Source: Pseudovibrio ascidiaceicola
GTDB taxonomy: Bacteria > Pseudomonadota > Alphaproteobacteria > Rhizobiales > Stappiaceae
DNA: 64,000 nucleotides
Direction of reading: 5' to 3'
Assembly (NCBI RefSeq): GCF_900114245.1
Contig: NZ_FOSK01000005.1
Coordinates: 186,001-250,000, forward strand
The position numbers and the translations under genes are program-made. Every line of letters begins with the position of its first letter. The stretch's first letter is position 1. Shown piece by piece: positions 1-8,321 of the stretch. The notes under the pieces were generated by a model. It did not search any database and was not told where the DNA came from. It saw only the letters and a program-made list of their open reading frames with translations.

Positions 1-517
1 GAACCCATGCAACAATGTCACCAGCGGTGTGGGCACGGCCCAGATGCATCAGCTCAACCTTGCGGCTGCCCATGTTGATGGTCATCCGGTCTTTGAAGGT
101 CATAGTTGGCCATGTGAGACCGGGAATGGAGTCCGCTGCATCAAACAGGCGTGGGAAGCGACCAAACTCAGAATCCCAGTCTTCCTGACCGCGCTCATAG
201 ATCATGCCCTCACACTTTTCAGAGGCAATGATTTCTGAAGCGCCGTAGCCTGAAGCACCCAGCACGCGCACTGCGTGGTAGTGAGACAGAGTTACGTATT
301 TGATCGGTTTGTCAGTGACTTCGCGGATTTTATCTACCACGAGCTGAGCCATGACAGGGGTTGCCTGCGCATCAACCACCATGACGCTGTCATCACCAAT
401 GATAACGCCGGTGTTTGGATCACCTTCAGCGGTGAACGCATACAGATCGCGTCCAACTTCGGTGAAGGAGATCTTTTTGGCTTCCATGTCGCCACTGGAT
501 GCAAATGCTTTAGCCAT
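1..517 (-). CDS. MBL-fold metallo-hydrolase, partial (3' end outside window)
   Basis: About 172 N-terminal residues of a metallo-beta-lactamase-fold protein are present; the frame runs open to the window edge. The start is the ATG beginning MAKAFASSGDMEAKK, 15 bases after the fumarylacetoacetase stop, so the two genes form one transcript. Near residue 80 the usual metal motif HxHxDH reads HYHAVR: the first two histidines are kept but the Asp-His pair is replaced by Val-Arg. A further histidine lies in LMHLGRAHTAGD, as expected for the family. My recollection is that such variant MBL proteins accompany homogentisate genes in alphaproteobacteria; the reaction is unknown to me. The neighbourhood suggests a role in aromatic amino acid breakdown. 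Confidence 0.8.
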   Translation of the reverse strand, partial: MAKAFASSGDMEAKKISFTEVGRDLYAFTAEGDPNTGVIIGDDSVMVVDAQATPVMAQLVVDKIREVTDKPIKYVTLSHYHAVRVLGASGYGASEIIASEKCEGMIYERGQEDWDSEFGRFPRLFDAADSIPGLTWPTMTFKDRMTINMGSRKVELMHLGRAHTAGDIVAWV

Positions 518-532
518 CGTCACTATCCTAAA

Positions 533-1801
533 TTATGCTTTGAAATCTGGAGCTGGCAGAATTTTGCCGGTACATTCGCCGAAGCCGATGCGGAAGCCAT
601 CGCCCTGTGCCCAGCCTGTCAGCGTCAGGGTGTCACCATCCTCGATGAACGTGCGGCTTTCACCGCTGTCCAGAGTGATCGGCTCTTTGCCACCCCATGT
701 GAGTTCCATCAGGGAACCAAACTCAGCCTTGTCCGCACCGGAAATGGTGCCGGAGCCGAGCAGATCGCCCGTGTTCATTTTACAGCCGCCAATGGCGTGG
801 TGTGTCAGCTGCTGTGCCGCAGAGTAGTACATGCGGTTGTAATTGGTGTGGCAGAGCAAAGTCGCTTTGTCAGCGCCTTCTGGCTGCATGTAGGCCTGCA
901 GCTCAATGTCGTAGATCATCGGACCCGGCTCATTGAGATAAGGCAGAAGCTCTTTTTCACGCTCTGGTGTGCTGGTGCGGAAGGATTCCAGTGCTGCCTT
1001 CGTCACAACCCACGGGCTGATGGAGGTTGCAAATGCTTTCGCCTGAAACGGACCAAGCGGCTGATATTCCCAGCCTTGAATGTCGCGTGCGGACCAGTCG
1101 TTGAGCAGCACATAACCGAAGATCATATCATCGGCTTCCTGCACGGTGATCGGCTGACCCATAGTGCTTGGCGTACCAACAACCGCGCCCATTTCCAGCT
1201 CGATGTCGAGGCGTGCACAGGCTTTGAAAGAAGGCACCTGAGCCGTTGGCGCTTTGGTTTGACCTAGAGGGCGCTTGATATCTGTACCGGATACAATGAC
1301 CGTTGAGGCGCGGCCATTGTATCCGATTGGGATATGCAACCAGTTTGGTGGTAGTGCATTCTCAGCGCCGCGAAGAATAGTGCCAATGTTCATGGCATGC
1401 TGCTTGCCGGCGTAAAAGTCGGTGTATTCAGAAACTGCAAAAGGCAGGTACATCTGCGCAGCGCTCATTGGCACCAGCGCTTTTGCTTTCAACGTATCAT
1501 TGCCAGAAAGCGCGTCATTGCCGCCTTTCGCAAACAGCGATGTGAGCTGCTCGCGAACGCTGTCCCAGGATGTTTTGCCAAGGCCCATGAAGGCATTCAG
1601 AGTTGGCTTATCGAAAACTGTAGTGGCGGCGCCCGCTTTGAGAAGGCCGGCAGATTCCAGCACAGCCATGTCAACAACCATGTCACCGATCGCAACACCA
1701 CAACGTGGCTCTTCACCGTTTTTGGCAAACACGCCGTAGGGAAGATTTTGGATTGGGAAATGGCAGTGCGCTGCATTCGCACTCTCGATCCAACTCGTCA
1801 T
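533..1801 (-). CDS. fahA: Fumarylacetoacetase
   Basis: Cytosolic hydrolase that splits fumarylacetoacetate into fumarate and acetoacetate, the last step of homogentisate breakdown. The 422-residue length is typical of the family. Residues known from mammalian FAH are conserved with an offset of two: D128, E201, E203 and D235 for the metal, H135 as catalytic base (in DFYAGKQHA), R239 and Q242 (NDWSARDIQGWEY) for substrate. It is the first gene of a minus-strand transcript followed by the MBL gene and is divergent from the MarR regulator, whose operator-like palindrome lies in the shared promoter region. Homogentisate dioxygenase itself is not in the window. Confidence 0.96.
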   Translation of the reverse strand: MTSWIESANAAHCHFPIQNLPYGVFAKNGEEPRCGVAIGDMVVDMAVLESAGLLKAGAATTVFDKPTLNAFMGLGKTSWDSVREQLTSLFAKGGNDALSGNDTLKAKALVPMSAAQMYLPFAVSEYTDFYAGKQHAMNIGTILRGAENALPPNWLHIPIGYNGRASTVIVSGTDIKRPLGQTKAPTAQVPSFKACARLDIELEMGAVVGTPSTMGQPITVQEADDMIFGYVLLNDWSARDIQGWEYQPLGPFQAKAFATSISPWVVTKAALESFRTSTPEREKELLPYLNEPGPMIYDIELQAYMQPEGADKATLLCHTNYNRMYYSAAQQLTHHAIGGCKMNTGDLLGSGTISGADKAEFGSLMELTWGGKEPITLDSGESRTFIEDGDTLTLTGWAQGDGFRIGFGECTGKILPAPDFKA

Positions 1802-2108
1802 AACACATCCTTGGCAATTGAAGATCGCAGCAAAGTCCTCCCAGACTCAGGCAATCTGTAATTTATCTAATCTCAGAATAGTTTCACTTGTAACTTTGTC
1901 AATAACATTTTCCGCTAAAACAAATTCCCTAAGCGTAAGAAAGCGGGCTAAAATGCTGCAAAATGGCTAAAAATAGCTGATTATTCTACTTTGGGATATA
2001 TATCAGTGAGCTGTTTGATGGTCTTGACATATAGTTGCAATTGATACTATCAGGATAATTGTGCAAGTATCTATGTGCAATAGTTTCATTTTAAACCAAC
2101 GAGACGTG
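1802..2108. other. Divergent promoter region between fahA and marR
   Basis: No gene is visible here. The part next to fahA is AT-rich. A TTGACA box at 2024-2029 with TACTAT at 2045-2050 (15-base spacer) could be a promoter firing towards marR, and it is covered by the palindrome at 2031-2050. A near copy (9 of 10) of the GATATATCAG motif, TATATATCAG, sits at 1997-2006. Confidence 0.5.
2031..2050. promoter_or_regulatory. Palindromic operator candidate for MarR
   Basis: ATAGTTGCAATTGATACTAT is symmetric at 16 of 20 positions: arms ATAGT/ACTAT and core CAATTG. It begins two bases after a TTGACA -35 box and covers the likely -10, so a bound repressor would block transcription of marR and possibly of divergent fahA. 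Binding by the adjacent MarR protein is inferred from position. Confidence 0.5.
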
Positions 2109-2612
2109 ATGATGGTGACTGCGAATAACACGATGGATAAGGAAGACTTCCAGCTTGGGTCGTTCTTTCCCTACAAGGTTCGTGTTTTTGGCACAGCCGT
2201 TAGTACTGCTGTCTCAAGTGTTTATCGGGAACGGTATGGCCTCAGCGTATCTGAGTGGCGCACCATGGCGATCCTGGGTCGCAATCAGGCGCTGTCTGCT
2301 TCAGAGATTGTTGAGCGCTCCAGTATGGACAAGGTGAATGTCAGCCGCGCCGTTCAGGCCCTTCGCAAGAAGGAGTTTCTGCGCCGCGATATTGACGGAG
2401 AGGATCGCCGCAAGTCCGTGCTGCGTCTGACCGAAAAAGGTCTTGCCGTGTTCAACGATGTCATTCCGCTGGTGCGGGATGTGGAAGCGGCACTGACTGA
2501 GAACCTTTCCGCAGAAGAACAGGCGGTTCTTCTGAAATTGATGGAAAAGGTTCAAAAAAACGCAGAGGGACTTATTGGGGAAATGAGTGCCGAGGCTGCC
2601 AACGGGGCCTGA
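2109..2612 (+). CDS. MarR-family transcriptional regulator
   Basis: Winged-helix dimeric repressor. The helix-turn-helix region (SASEIVERSSMDKVNVSRAV) and the wing (RRDIDGEDRRKSVLRLTEKG) are plain. I chose the ATG opening MMVTANNTMDKED, giving 167 residues, because an upstream GTG at 2061 would lie almost on the predicted transcription start and lacks a ribosome site. The gene lies between fahA (divergent) and maiA (same strand), so it most likely controls homogentisate-pathway genes in response to a pathway aromatic; the ligand is inferred only. Confidence 0.9.
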   Translation: MMVTANNTMDKEDFQLGSFFPYKVRVFGTAVSTAVSSVYRERYGLSVSEWRTMAILGRNQALSASEIVERSSMDKVNVSRAVQALRKKEFLRRDIDGEDRRKSVLRLTEKGLAVFNDVIPLVRDVEAALTENLSAEEQAVLLKLMEKVQKNAEGLIGEMSAEAANGA

Positions 2613-2613
2613 A

Positions 2614-2657
2614 GCGTATCTCCGAAGATCAGAACCGATTTTCGGACAAGGATACGC
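2614..2657. repeat. Nested palindromic repeat, GCGTAT type
   Basis: Outer arms GCGTATC/GATACGC enclose inner arms CCGAAgATC/GATtTTCGG around a short loop. It starts one base after the marR stop and precedes maiA. The form resembles palindromic intergenic repeats of alphaproteobacteria; related elements lie at 37316-37358 and 62559-62603. As RNA it would form a stable hairpin and may attenuate read-through. Confidence 0.6.
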
Positions 2658-2698
2658 GTAAGATCATGAATTGAGCTCTGGGAGGGGGCGCCAATACG

Positions 2699-3334
2699 AT
2701 GAGCAACATTAGATTATATGATTACTGGCGTTCTTCCGCGAGCTACCGGGTCCGCATCGCATTGAACCTGAAAGGGCTCTCCTACGATATGGTCACGGTC
2801 AATCTGCTTAAAGGCGAGCAGAAGGCTGATGAAAACCTCAGCCGCAACCCGCAGGGCTTTGTGCCGTCGCTGGACTTGGACGGCGATATGCTGACCCAGT
2901 CTCTCGCCATCATCGAATATCTGGATGAGTTGCACCCAGCCCCTGCCCTGATGCCAACCTCAGCCCGTGAGCGTGCCCGTGTGCGAGCACTGTCTCATGC
3001 CATCGCTATGGATATTCACCCGGTTTGTAATCTGGGTGTGGTTCAGCGCATTGTAGAGCTGGCTGGCGGAGATGATCAGGTCAAAGTTGACTGGATGCGC
3101 GAGTTCATCGCCAAGGGCCTTGATGCTTTTGAGCAGATGCTGGCAGATGGGCAGAGCGACACATTCTGTCATGGGGATCAGGTGACACTGGCCGATATCT
3201 GCCTTGTACCGCAAGTTTACAATGCGGATCGCTGGGGTGTGGACCGATCTCACCTCTCCCGCATCAATGCCATTATCAAGCAAACTGAGCAGATTGAAGC
3301 CTTTCAGAAGGCAGCACCTAAACAGGATGCGTGA
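2699..3334 (+). CDS. maiA: Maleylacetoacetate isomerase (zeta-class GST)
   Basis: Converts maleylacetoacetate to fumarylacetoacetate with glutathione, the step before FahA. The 211 residues have the zeta-GST layout: thioredoxin-like N-terminal half with the active-site loop RSSASYRVRIALNLKG, the glutathione-binding QSLAIIEYLDE, and an all-helical C-terminal half. The usual SSCS loop reads SSAS, so the cysteine is absent while both serines remain; this is tolerated in the family. An AG-rich stretch (GGGAGGGGG) lies about a dozen bases upstream of the ATG. It follows marR on the same strand, with a palindromic repeat between them. Confidence 0.95.
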   Translation: MSNIRLYDYWRSSASYRVRIALNLKGLSYDMVTVNLLKGEQKADENLSRNPQGFVPSLDLDGDMLTQSLAIIEYLDELHPAPALMPTSARERARVRALSHAIAMDIHPVCNLGVVQRIVELAGGDDQVKVDWMREFIAKGLDAFEQMLADGQSDTFCHGDQVTLADICLVPQVYNADRWGVDRSHLSRINAIIKQTEQIEAFQKAAPKQDA

Positions 3335-3350
3335 GGGAAAATATCCCTCA
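3332..3350 (+). terminator. Stem-loop at the end of maiA
   Basis: TGAGGGA and TCCCTCA form a perfect seven-base stem around AAATA and include the maiA stop codon. No T-run follows, so it may be a processing or weak termination site. Confidence 0.4.
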
Positions 3351-3747
3351 GTTCAATGAATGGTGTTCATTTTTAACGCGGTGTTGGAAAAATATTCCTG
3401 CGCCGCGTTTCTTTGTCTGGAAAGCCGTATTCCAGAATAAATCAATTGTTTGGCTCCGAGATTGTTAGAAACATACCAAGTTTCCTAGGAATAATGTGCG
3501 CAAGTTTCTCTCAGTGAAACTGTGATTTTAGCAATATTTCACCCCTAAACCATCTCCCTGTCTCGCTTTGTTGTCGTGAAAATTCTTCTTTACTGAGTTT
3601 TGCCTCTTGCAAACAGAGATATATCAGAGATAATACTGATATATCACCGGTGGCTAATGGATTTATTGGGAGAGGCCACCACCTGCACGCCACCATGCAT
3701 CATAAAATAATAAGCAGGCCCGGCGTGTATCAATTGAGGGGACTATC
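3351..3747. other. Promoter region of the peptide ABC operon
   Basis: About 400 AT-rich bases without a credible gene. It holds the perfect inverted repeat at 3618-3645 and ends in a GAGGGGAC ribosome site just before the binding-protein ATG. Confidence 0.5.
3618..3645. promoter_or_regulatory. Perfect inverted repeat GATATATCAG-n8-CTGATATATC
   Basis: Two ten-base arms are exact reverse complements with an eight-base spacer, about 100 bases upstream of the ABC binding-protein gene. The same ten-mer occurs three more times in the window, each time between genes (54371, 57258, 58659). This is probably an operator for an unidentified regulator. Confidence 0.6.
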
Positions 3748-5325
3748 ATGAAGACTTTGTTGATTGCCGCGCTTGCAGGCGTGTCGATGCTCGCCATCAA
3801 TTCGGCTCAGGCCGTAGAACGTGGTGGCACGCTCACCTTCGCCCGCTATGATGATTCCAACCTGGTTGATCCAGTTTATGCAGATCGGAACCCAGATATC
3901 TGGATGGTCACAAACCTCTACGATACTCTGCTTCGCACCAAGGCAGATGGCAAGACCATCGTACCGGGTCTGGCGTCCGGTTATGAGGTTTCCGCAGATG
4001 GTAAAACCATTTCCATCACCCTACGCGACGGCATTAAGTTTTCCGATGGCTCTGCAATTACACCGGCTGATGTAAAGTTCTCGCTGGAGCGCGCCACCAA
4101 CCCTGATTTCGGTCCGTGGTCCGGTCTTCTGGGCTCTGTTGAAAGCATCACTGAGACCGATAATGGCGTGACGCTCGCCATGAAGAACCCTGACCCGACC
4201 ATCATCTCAATTCTGGCGACCTTCAACACCGCGATCGTGTCCAAGGCTGCATTTGAGGCAGCACCGGGAGCTAATGATCAGGAAAAAGCAACGGCTCTTT
4301 TCGCTCCGGGCACGCCTGTTTCCGGTCCATTCACGCTGAAGGACCGCACACGCGGCAGCACCATGACCTTCTCCGCCAACCCGCATTACTGGCGTCAGGG
4401 CGAAGATGGTAAGCCGTTGCCGTATCTGGATGAAGTAAGCTTCGTCGTGATTCCGGATGATGCAACACGTATTCTGAAGTTGCAGGCGGGTGAAGTGAAC
4501 GGTGCTGAATTTGTGCCATTCTCTCGCGTAGCAGAACTGAAGGCAGATCCTGCAATCAACATGGAGCTGTATCCATCCACCCGTATCATCTACAGCCCGA
4601 TCAACTCTCGTGAAACCCGGGCAGATGGCTCTCCAAACCCAATGGCGACCAAAGAGGCGCGTCAGGCGCTGAACTATGCCATCAACAAAGACGCGCTGGT
4701 TCAGCTGATCACGCATGGAACTGGCAAGTCCATGACATCCCCGTTGATGGCATCGACAACCCAGCTGGCACATGATGGTGGCCCGCTTTACCCATATGAT
4801 GTTGCCAAGGCGAAAGAACTGGCAGCTGCATCAGGCCTTGAGGGTGCAGAAATCACACTGACCACGCTTGCAGGCTCTTCTGATGATGCAACTCTGTTTG
4901 CTGCGATCCAGCAAATGTGGGGTGCAATCGGCGTCAACGTGAAAGTGGAGCAGGTCGATAACCCAACCCGCGGCGCGAAGAACCGTTCCGGCGAGTTCGA
5001 CATTCATACCTACGGCTGGGTGAATGATGTGAACGATCCGGCACAGGTGGCAGGTTGGTTAGGCTATTACCCAACCCGTAAAGCTGTTGGCACTGGTTGG
5101 AACAACGCAGAATTCAACTCCCTGTTTGAAGCCTCCAATACCGAGATTGATCCGGAAAAGCGCAGCGAGCAATACAAGCGCATGCAGGAAATCTATGCAG
5201 ATGCTGCTCCGCTTCTGTTCCTCTATGAAACGCCATTTGCTGTTGCTCTGTCTGCCAACGTAAACGGTTATCTCCAGACACCGTTGGGGAACAACGAGTT
5301 CTCCTCGGCGTGGATTGCAAAATAA
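3748..5325 (+). CDS. ABC transporter substrate-binding protein, peptide/nickel type (SBP_bac_5)
   Basis: Periplasmic binding protein of 525 residues with a Sec signal peptide (MKTLLIAALAGVSMLAINSA, cleavage after AQA). The mature protein has the DppA/OppA-type architecture, including DGKTISITLRDGIKFSDG and SAITPADVKFSLERA near the N-terminus. It is the first gene of the operon, with a GAGGGGAC ribosome site. Permeases, two ATPases and an aminopeptidase P follow, so the ligand is probably a short peptide. A hairpin after the gene may protect this highly expressed part of the message, and an inverted repeat upstream may control it. Confidence 0.93.
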   Translation: MKTLLIAALAGVSMLAINSAQAVERGGTLTFARYDDSNLVDPVYADRNPDIWMVTNLYDTLLRTKADGKTIVPGLASGYEVSADGKTISITLRDGIKFSDGSAITPADVKFSLERATNPDFGPWSGLLGSVESITETDNGVTLAMKNPDPTIISILATFNTAIVSKAAFEAAPGANDQEKATALFAPGTPVSGPFTLKDRTRGSTMTFSANPHYWRQGEDGKPLPYLDEVSFVVIPDDATRILKLQAGEVNGAEFVPFSRVAELKADPAINMELYPSTRIIYSPINSRETRADGSPNPMATKEARQALNYAINKDALVQLITHGTGKSMTSPLMASTTQLAHDGGPLYPYDVAKAKELAAASGLEGAEITLTTLAGSSDDATLFAAIQQMWGAIGVNVKVEQVDNPTRGAKNRSGEFDIHTYGWVNDVNDPAQVAGWLGYYPTRKAVGTGWNNAEFNSLFEASNTEIDPEKRSEQYKRMQEIYADAAPLLFLYETPFAVALSANVNGYLQTPLGNNEFSSAWIAK

Positions 5326-5340
5326 CTCCTCCACTGAGTG

Positions 5341-5372
5341 CGCCGGGTCTGCATCAACAGGCAAGCCGGGCG
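5341..5372 (+). promoter_or_regulatory. Stem-loop after the binding-protein gene
   Basis: CGCCGGG and CCGGGCG pair with one mismatch, 15 bases after the stop. Intercistronic hairpins after binding-protein genes often give the first gene more stable mRNA than the permease genes. Confidence 0.35.
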
Positions 5373-5512
5373 TGAAGTAAACAGAGCAGATGGTCTGATC
5401 AGAAAACGGCAGGACCAGACCACCTGCCCCATGCAATCCGGAAAGCCGAAGCGCCAATCTCATAACTCTGTCGCTTCGGCTCTCAATACTCTCGCCCTAT
5501 TAGGACTCAGGA

Positions 5513-6454
5513 ATGTCGTCACTTTCCTATCTGGTGTCACGGCTGCTGCAGATTATTCCGACCTTTCTTCTTGTGATGGTCGTTATCTTTCTGCTGGTGC
5601 GTATGTTGCCAGGGGATCCGGCCATTGCCATGGCCGATGCCAAAGCCACCGAAGCTCAGCTGGAACTCATCCGCCAAAAACTCGGGTTAAATGAACCGCT
5701 GGTCATGCAGTTCTTCTATTTTGTAAAGAACACTTTGAGTGGAGATATGGGCACATCCATTCTTCTCAAAGCGCCTGTTCTGGAAGTTATTATTGAACGT
5801 ATTCCAGTCACGGCGTTCCTCACTCTCTATGCCGTTTGCCTTTCCATTCTCATTGCCGGCCCGCTGGCCTTTGTTGCCGCGCTGAATAAAAATGGTGGTC
5901 TGGATATTGCCATTCGCAGCGGCTTTCAGGTGGGGCTTTCAACCCCGGTGTTTTACATTGGTCTGTTGCTGCTCACCTTCCTTGCAGCGTCCCTGCGGCT
6001 GTTTCCGGTTGGTGGTTACGGCACCACGTTTTTGCAACACCTGCACCACTTGATGCTGCCCGCCCTGACGGTTGCGCTTTACACTTCTGCCATCATCATG
6101 CGGAACTTGCGTTCTGCGGTGATTGAGGTGCTGGATGCTGACTATGTTCAGTTCGCCCGCTCCAAAGGCTTGTCCCGAAGTGTCATTCTGGGCCGCCATG
6201 TTCTGCGCAACGCAATGATTTCCACTGTCACACTGCTTGGCCTTTCCATTGGCAACCTGATGAGTGGGACGCTGGTGACGGAGACGGTATTCGCGGTGCC
6301 CGGCCTTGGCCGGTTGATGCTGGAAGCGATCTTTGCCCGTGACTATCCGTTGATACAGGGCCTCACACTCACCTTCGCTGTTATGGTTTCTCTCGTATTT
6401 CTGTTCACCGACATGGTGCAGGCATGGCTTGATCCGAGGTTGCGCCTGTCATGA
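5513..6454 (+). CDS. ABC transporter permease, DppB type
   Basis: Inner-membrane permease of 313 residues with six expected membrane segments. It starts with the typical LVSRLLQIIPTFLLVMVVIF helix and LPGDPA loop and carries the EAA-like coupling loop (ARSKGLSRSVILGRHVLRNA) that docks on the ATPases. It overlaps the next permease by four bases (ATGA), which indicates translational coupling. Together with the DppC-type protein it forms the transmembrane channel. Confidence 0.94.
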   Translation: MSSLSYLVSRLLQIIPTFLLVMVVIFLLVRMLPGDPAIAMADAKATEAQLELIRQKLGLNEPLVMQFFYFVKNTLSGDMGTSILLKAPVLEVIIERIPVTAFLTLYAVCLSILIAGPLAFVAALNKNGGLDIAIRSGFQVGLSTPVFYIGLLLLTFLAASLRLFPVGGYGTTFLQHLHHLMLPALTVALYTSAIIMRNLRSAVIEVLDADYVQFARSKGLSRSVILGRHVLRNAMISTVTLLGLSIGNLMSGTLVTETVFAVPGLGRLMLEAIFARDYPLIQGLTLTFAVMVSLVFLFTDMVQAWLDPRLRLS

Positions 6455-7326
6455 CCCAGCTCGATACTCTTCAAGCCACCACACCGCAGAAGAAAAAGCT
6501 CCACCCACGGGTCAAAGCTCTGCTTCGCCCTGGGTTCTTGTTGGGCTTCTTCATCCTGTCCTCTTCCATCCTGCTTGCCGTATTCCCATGGGCATTTGCA
6601 CCGTATGATCCCAATGCCTTTGACTTTAATGCGATCCAGAAGTCACCAAGCTGGGCGCATCCGTTTGGCACGGACAATCTAGGCCGCGACACGCTTTCTC
6701 GTGTCATCTGGGCGTATCAGGTGGATATGCAGATTGCGTTCTTCGCCACCTTCTTTGCCATGGTGATCGGCGTGATTGTTGGATCACTGGTCGCTTATCA
6801 CGGCGGCATTGCCGATGTGCTCTTTGGCCGATTGGTGGACGTCACCATCACCTTCCCGTTTCTGGTGCTGGTCATTGCTGTTGTTGCGGTTCTGGGACCG
6901 GGACTGACCAACATGTACGTGGCGGTGACGCTGGTACAGTGGGTCTATTATGCCCGCCTCACTCGTGCAGAAATCATGACGCAGATGACCAGTGATTATG
7001 CCTCCGCTGGAAAGGTGATGGGATACTCCTCCACTCGCATCATCTTCCGACATTTGCTGCCCAACGCCACAACGCCGCTGATCACCTATTGGATGACCGA
7101 TATGGCGCTCGCCATCCTGCTTGGGTCTTCTCTTGGTTATCTCGGCCTTGGCGCACAGCCACCGCAGGCAGAATGGGGCGTGCTGATCGCAGAAGGGCGC
7201 AACTTCATCACCACCGCCTGGTGGATGAGCCTGATGCCGGGGATTGCGATTGTTGTGACTGGGCTTGGATTCTCTCTTGTGGGAGACAGTCTTGCTGATG
7301 TTCTCAGACCACGGGGGGCATCATAA
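6451..7326 (+). CDS. ABC transporter permease, DppC type
   Basis: Second permease, 291 residues. A hydrophilic N-terminal tail is followed by the first membrane helix, the HPFGTDNLGRDTLSRV motif typical of DppC/OppC, and the coupling loop around SAGKVMGYSSTRIIFRHLLP. It overlaps its upstream partner by four bases and abuts the ATPase gene, whose ATG shares one base with its stop. It pairs with the DppB-type permease. Confidence 0.94.
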   Translation: MTQLDTLQATTPQKKKLHPRVKALLRPGFLLGFFILSSSILLAVFPWAFAPYDPNAFDFNAIQKSPSWAHPFGTDNLGRDTLSRVIWAYQVDMQIAFFATFFAMVIGVIVGSLVAYHGGIADVLFGRLVDVTITFPFLVLVIAVVAVLGPGLTNMYVAVTLVQWVYYARLTRAEIMTQMTSDYASAGKVMGYSSTRIIFRHLLPNATTPLITYWMTDMALAILLGSSLGYLGLGAQPPQAEWGVLIAEGRNFITTAWWMSLMPGIAIVVTGLGFSLVGDSLADVLRPRGAS

Positions 7327-8321
7327 TGACCAACCAAAACGAGAGCCTGTTACAGGTTCGCGATCTCACCACCACCTTCCACAGCAAAGGCCGCGTTCTG
7401 CGCGCTGTTGATGGCATTTCGTTTGATGTACGTGCTGGTGAGGTGCTTGGACTGGTGGGCGAAAGTGGCTCTGGTAAATCCATCAGTTTGCGCTCCATCA
7501 TCGGCCTTGCTCGCGACTATGGCACGGTGGAAGGCAACGTTTACTGGAAGGGGGAGGATCTGCTCACTCAAACAGACAAACAGTTGCAGTGCGTTCGTGG
7601 CAGCCAGATCTCGATGATCTTTCAGGAACCCATGACCTCACTCAACCCGCTGCTCACTGTTGGGTTGCAAATTGAGGAAAACCTGAAAGCCCACACCGAT
7701 CTGGACCGCCGCGCCCGCAAAGCACGTGCCATCGAACTGCTGGATATGGTGGGCATCCCCAGCGCGTCATCACGGCTCAAGGACTTTCCGCACCAGTTCT
7801 CCGGCGGCATGCGGCAGCGTGTGATGATCGCCATCGCATTGGCGTCCAATCCGGAGCTGTTGCTGGCTGATGAACCGACCACCGCACTTGATGTCACCAT
7901 TCAGGATCAGATCTTGCAGCTGCTGTTGTCGCTGGCCAAAGATCTCAATATGGCGATTGTGCTGGTGACCCATGATCTGGGGGTCGTCGCACAAACCTGT
8001 GATCGTGTTGCGGTGATGTACGCTGGTCGCCTGGTAGAAACCGGTTCAGTTCGTGATGTCCTGAAACGACCTCAGCACCCATACACACTTGGCCTGCTGA
8101 AGTCGGTACCAGAAAACATGCCACCCCGCACACCGCTGTACTCTGTTCCCGGCACACCACCGGCGCTGGATGCTCTGCCCAAAGGATGTGCCTTCGCGCC
8201 GCGCTGCCACAAAGCGGAGGATGTGTGCCTTGGTACTAAACCACCACTCTCGGTGTTGGGAGATGGAATTTCATCTGCCTGCCATTTCACAGCAGACATT
8301 CGTGAGGAGGTGCTGGCATGA
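7326..8321 (+). CDS. ABC transporter ATP-binding protein, DppD type
   Basis: Cytosolic ATPase of 331 residues. Walker A is GLVGESGSGKS, the signature FSGGMRQRV and Walker B LLADEPTTALD. The C-terminal oligopeptide-transporter extension carries the Cys-containing GCAFAPRCHKAEDVC segment, a site that binds an iron-sulfur cluster in some DppD proteins. It overlaps the second ATPase gene by four bases. DppD and DppF work as a heterodimer. Confidence 0.95.
   Translation: MTNQNESLLQVRDLTTTFHSKGRVLRAVDGISFDVRAGEVLGLVGESGSGKSISLRSIIGLARDYGTVEGNVYWKGEDLLTQTDKQLQCVRGSQISMIFQEPMTSLNPLLTVGLQIEENLKAHTDLDRRARKARAIELLDMVGIPSASSRLKDFPHQFSGGMRQRVMIAIALASNPELLLADEPTTALDVTIQDQILQLLLSLAKDLNMAIVLVTHDLGVVAQTCDRVAVMYAGRLVETGSVRDVLKRPQHPYTLGLLKSVPENMPPRTPLYSVPGTPPALDALPKGCAFAPRCHKAEDVCLGTKPPLSVLGDGISSACHFTADIREEVLA

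Noticed and set aside
275-1267. Long open frame on the plus strand across fahA
   Set aside because: It is antisense to fumarylacetoacetase, whose catalytic residues are all intact; the protein shows no family features and is Cys/His/Arg-heavy as expected of a shadow frame.
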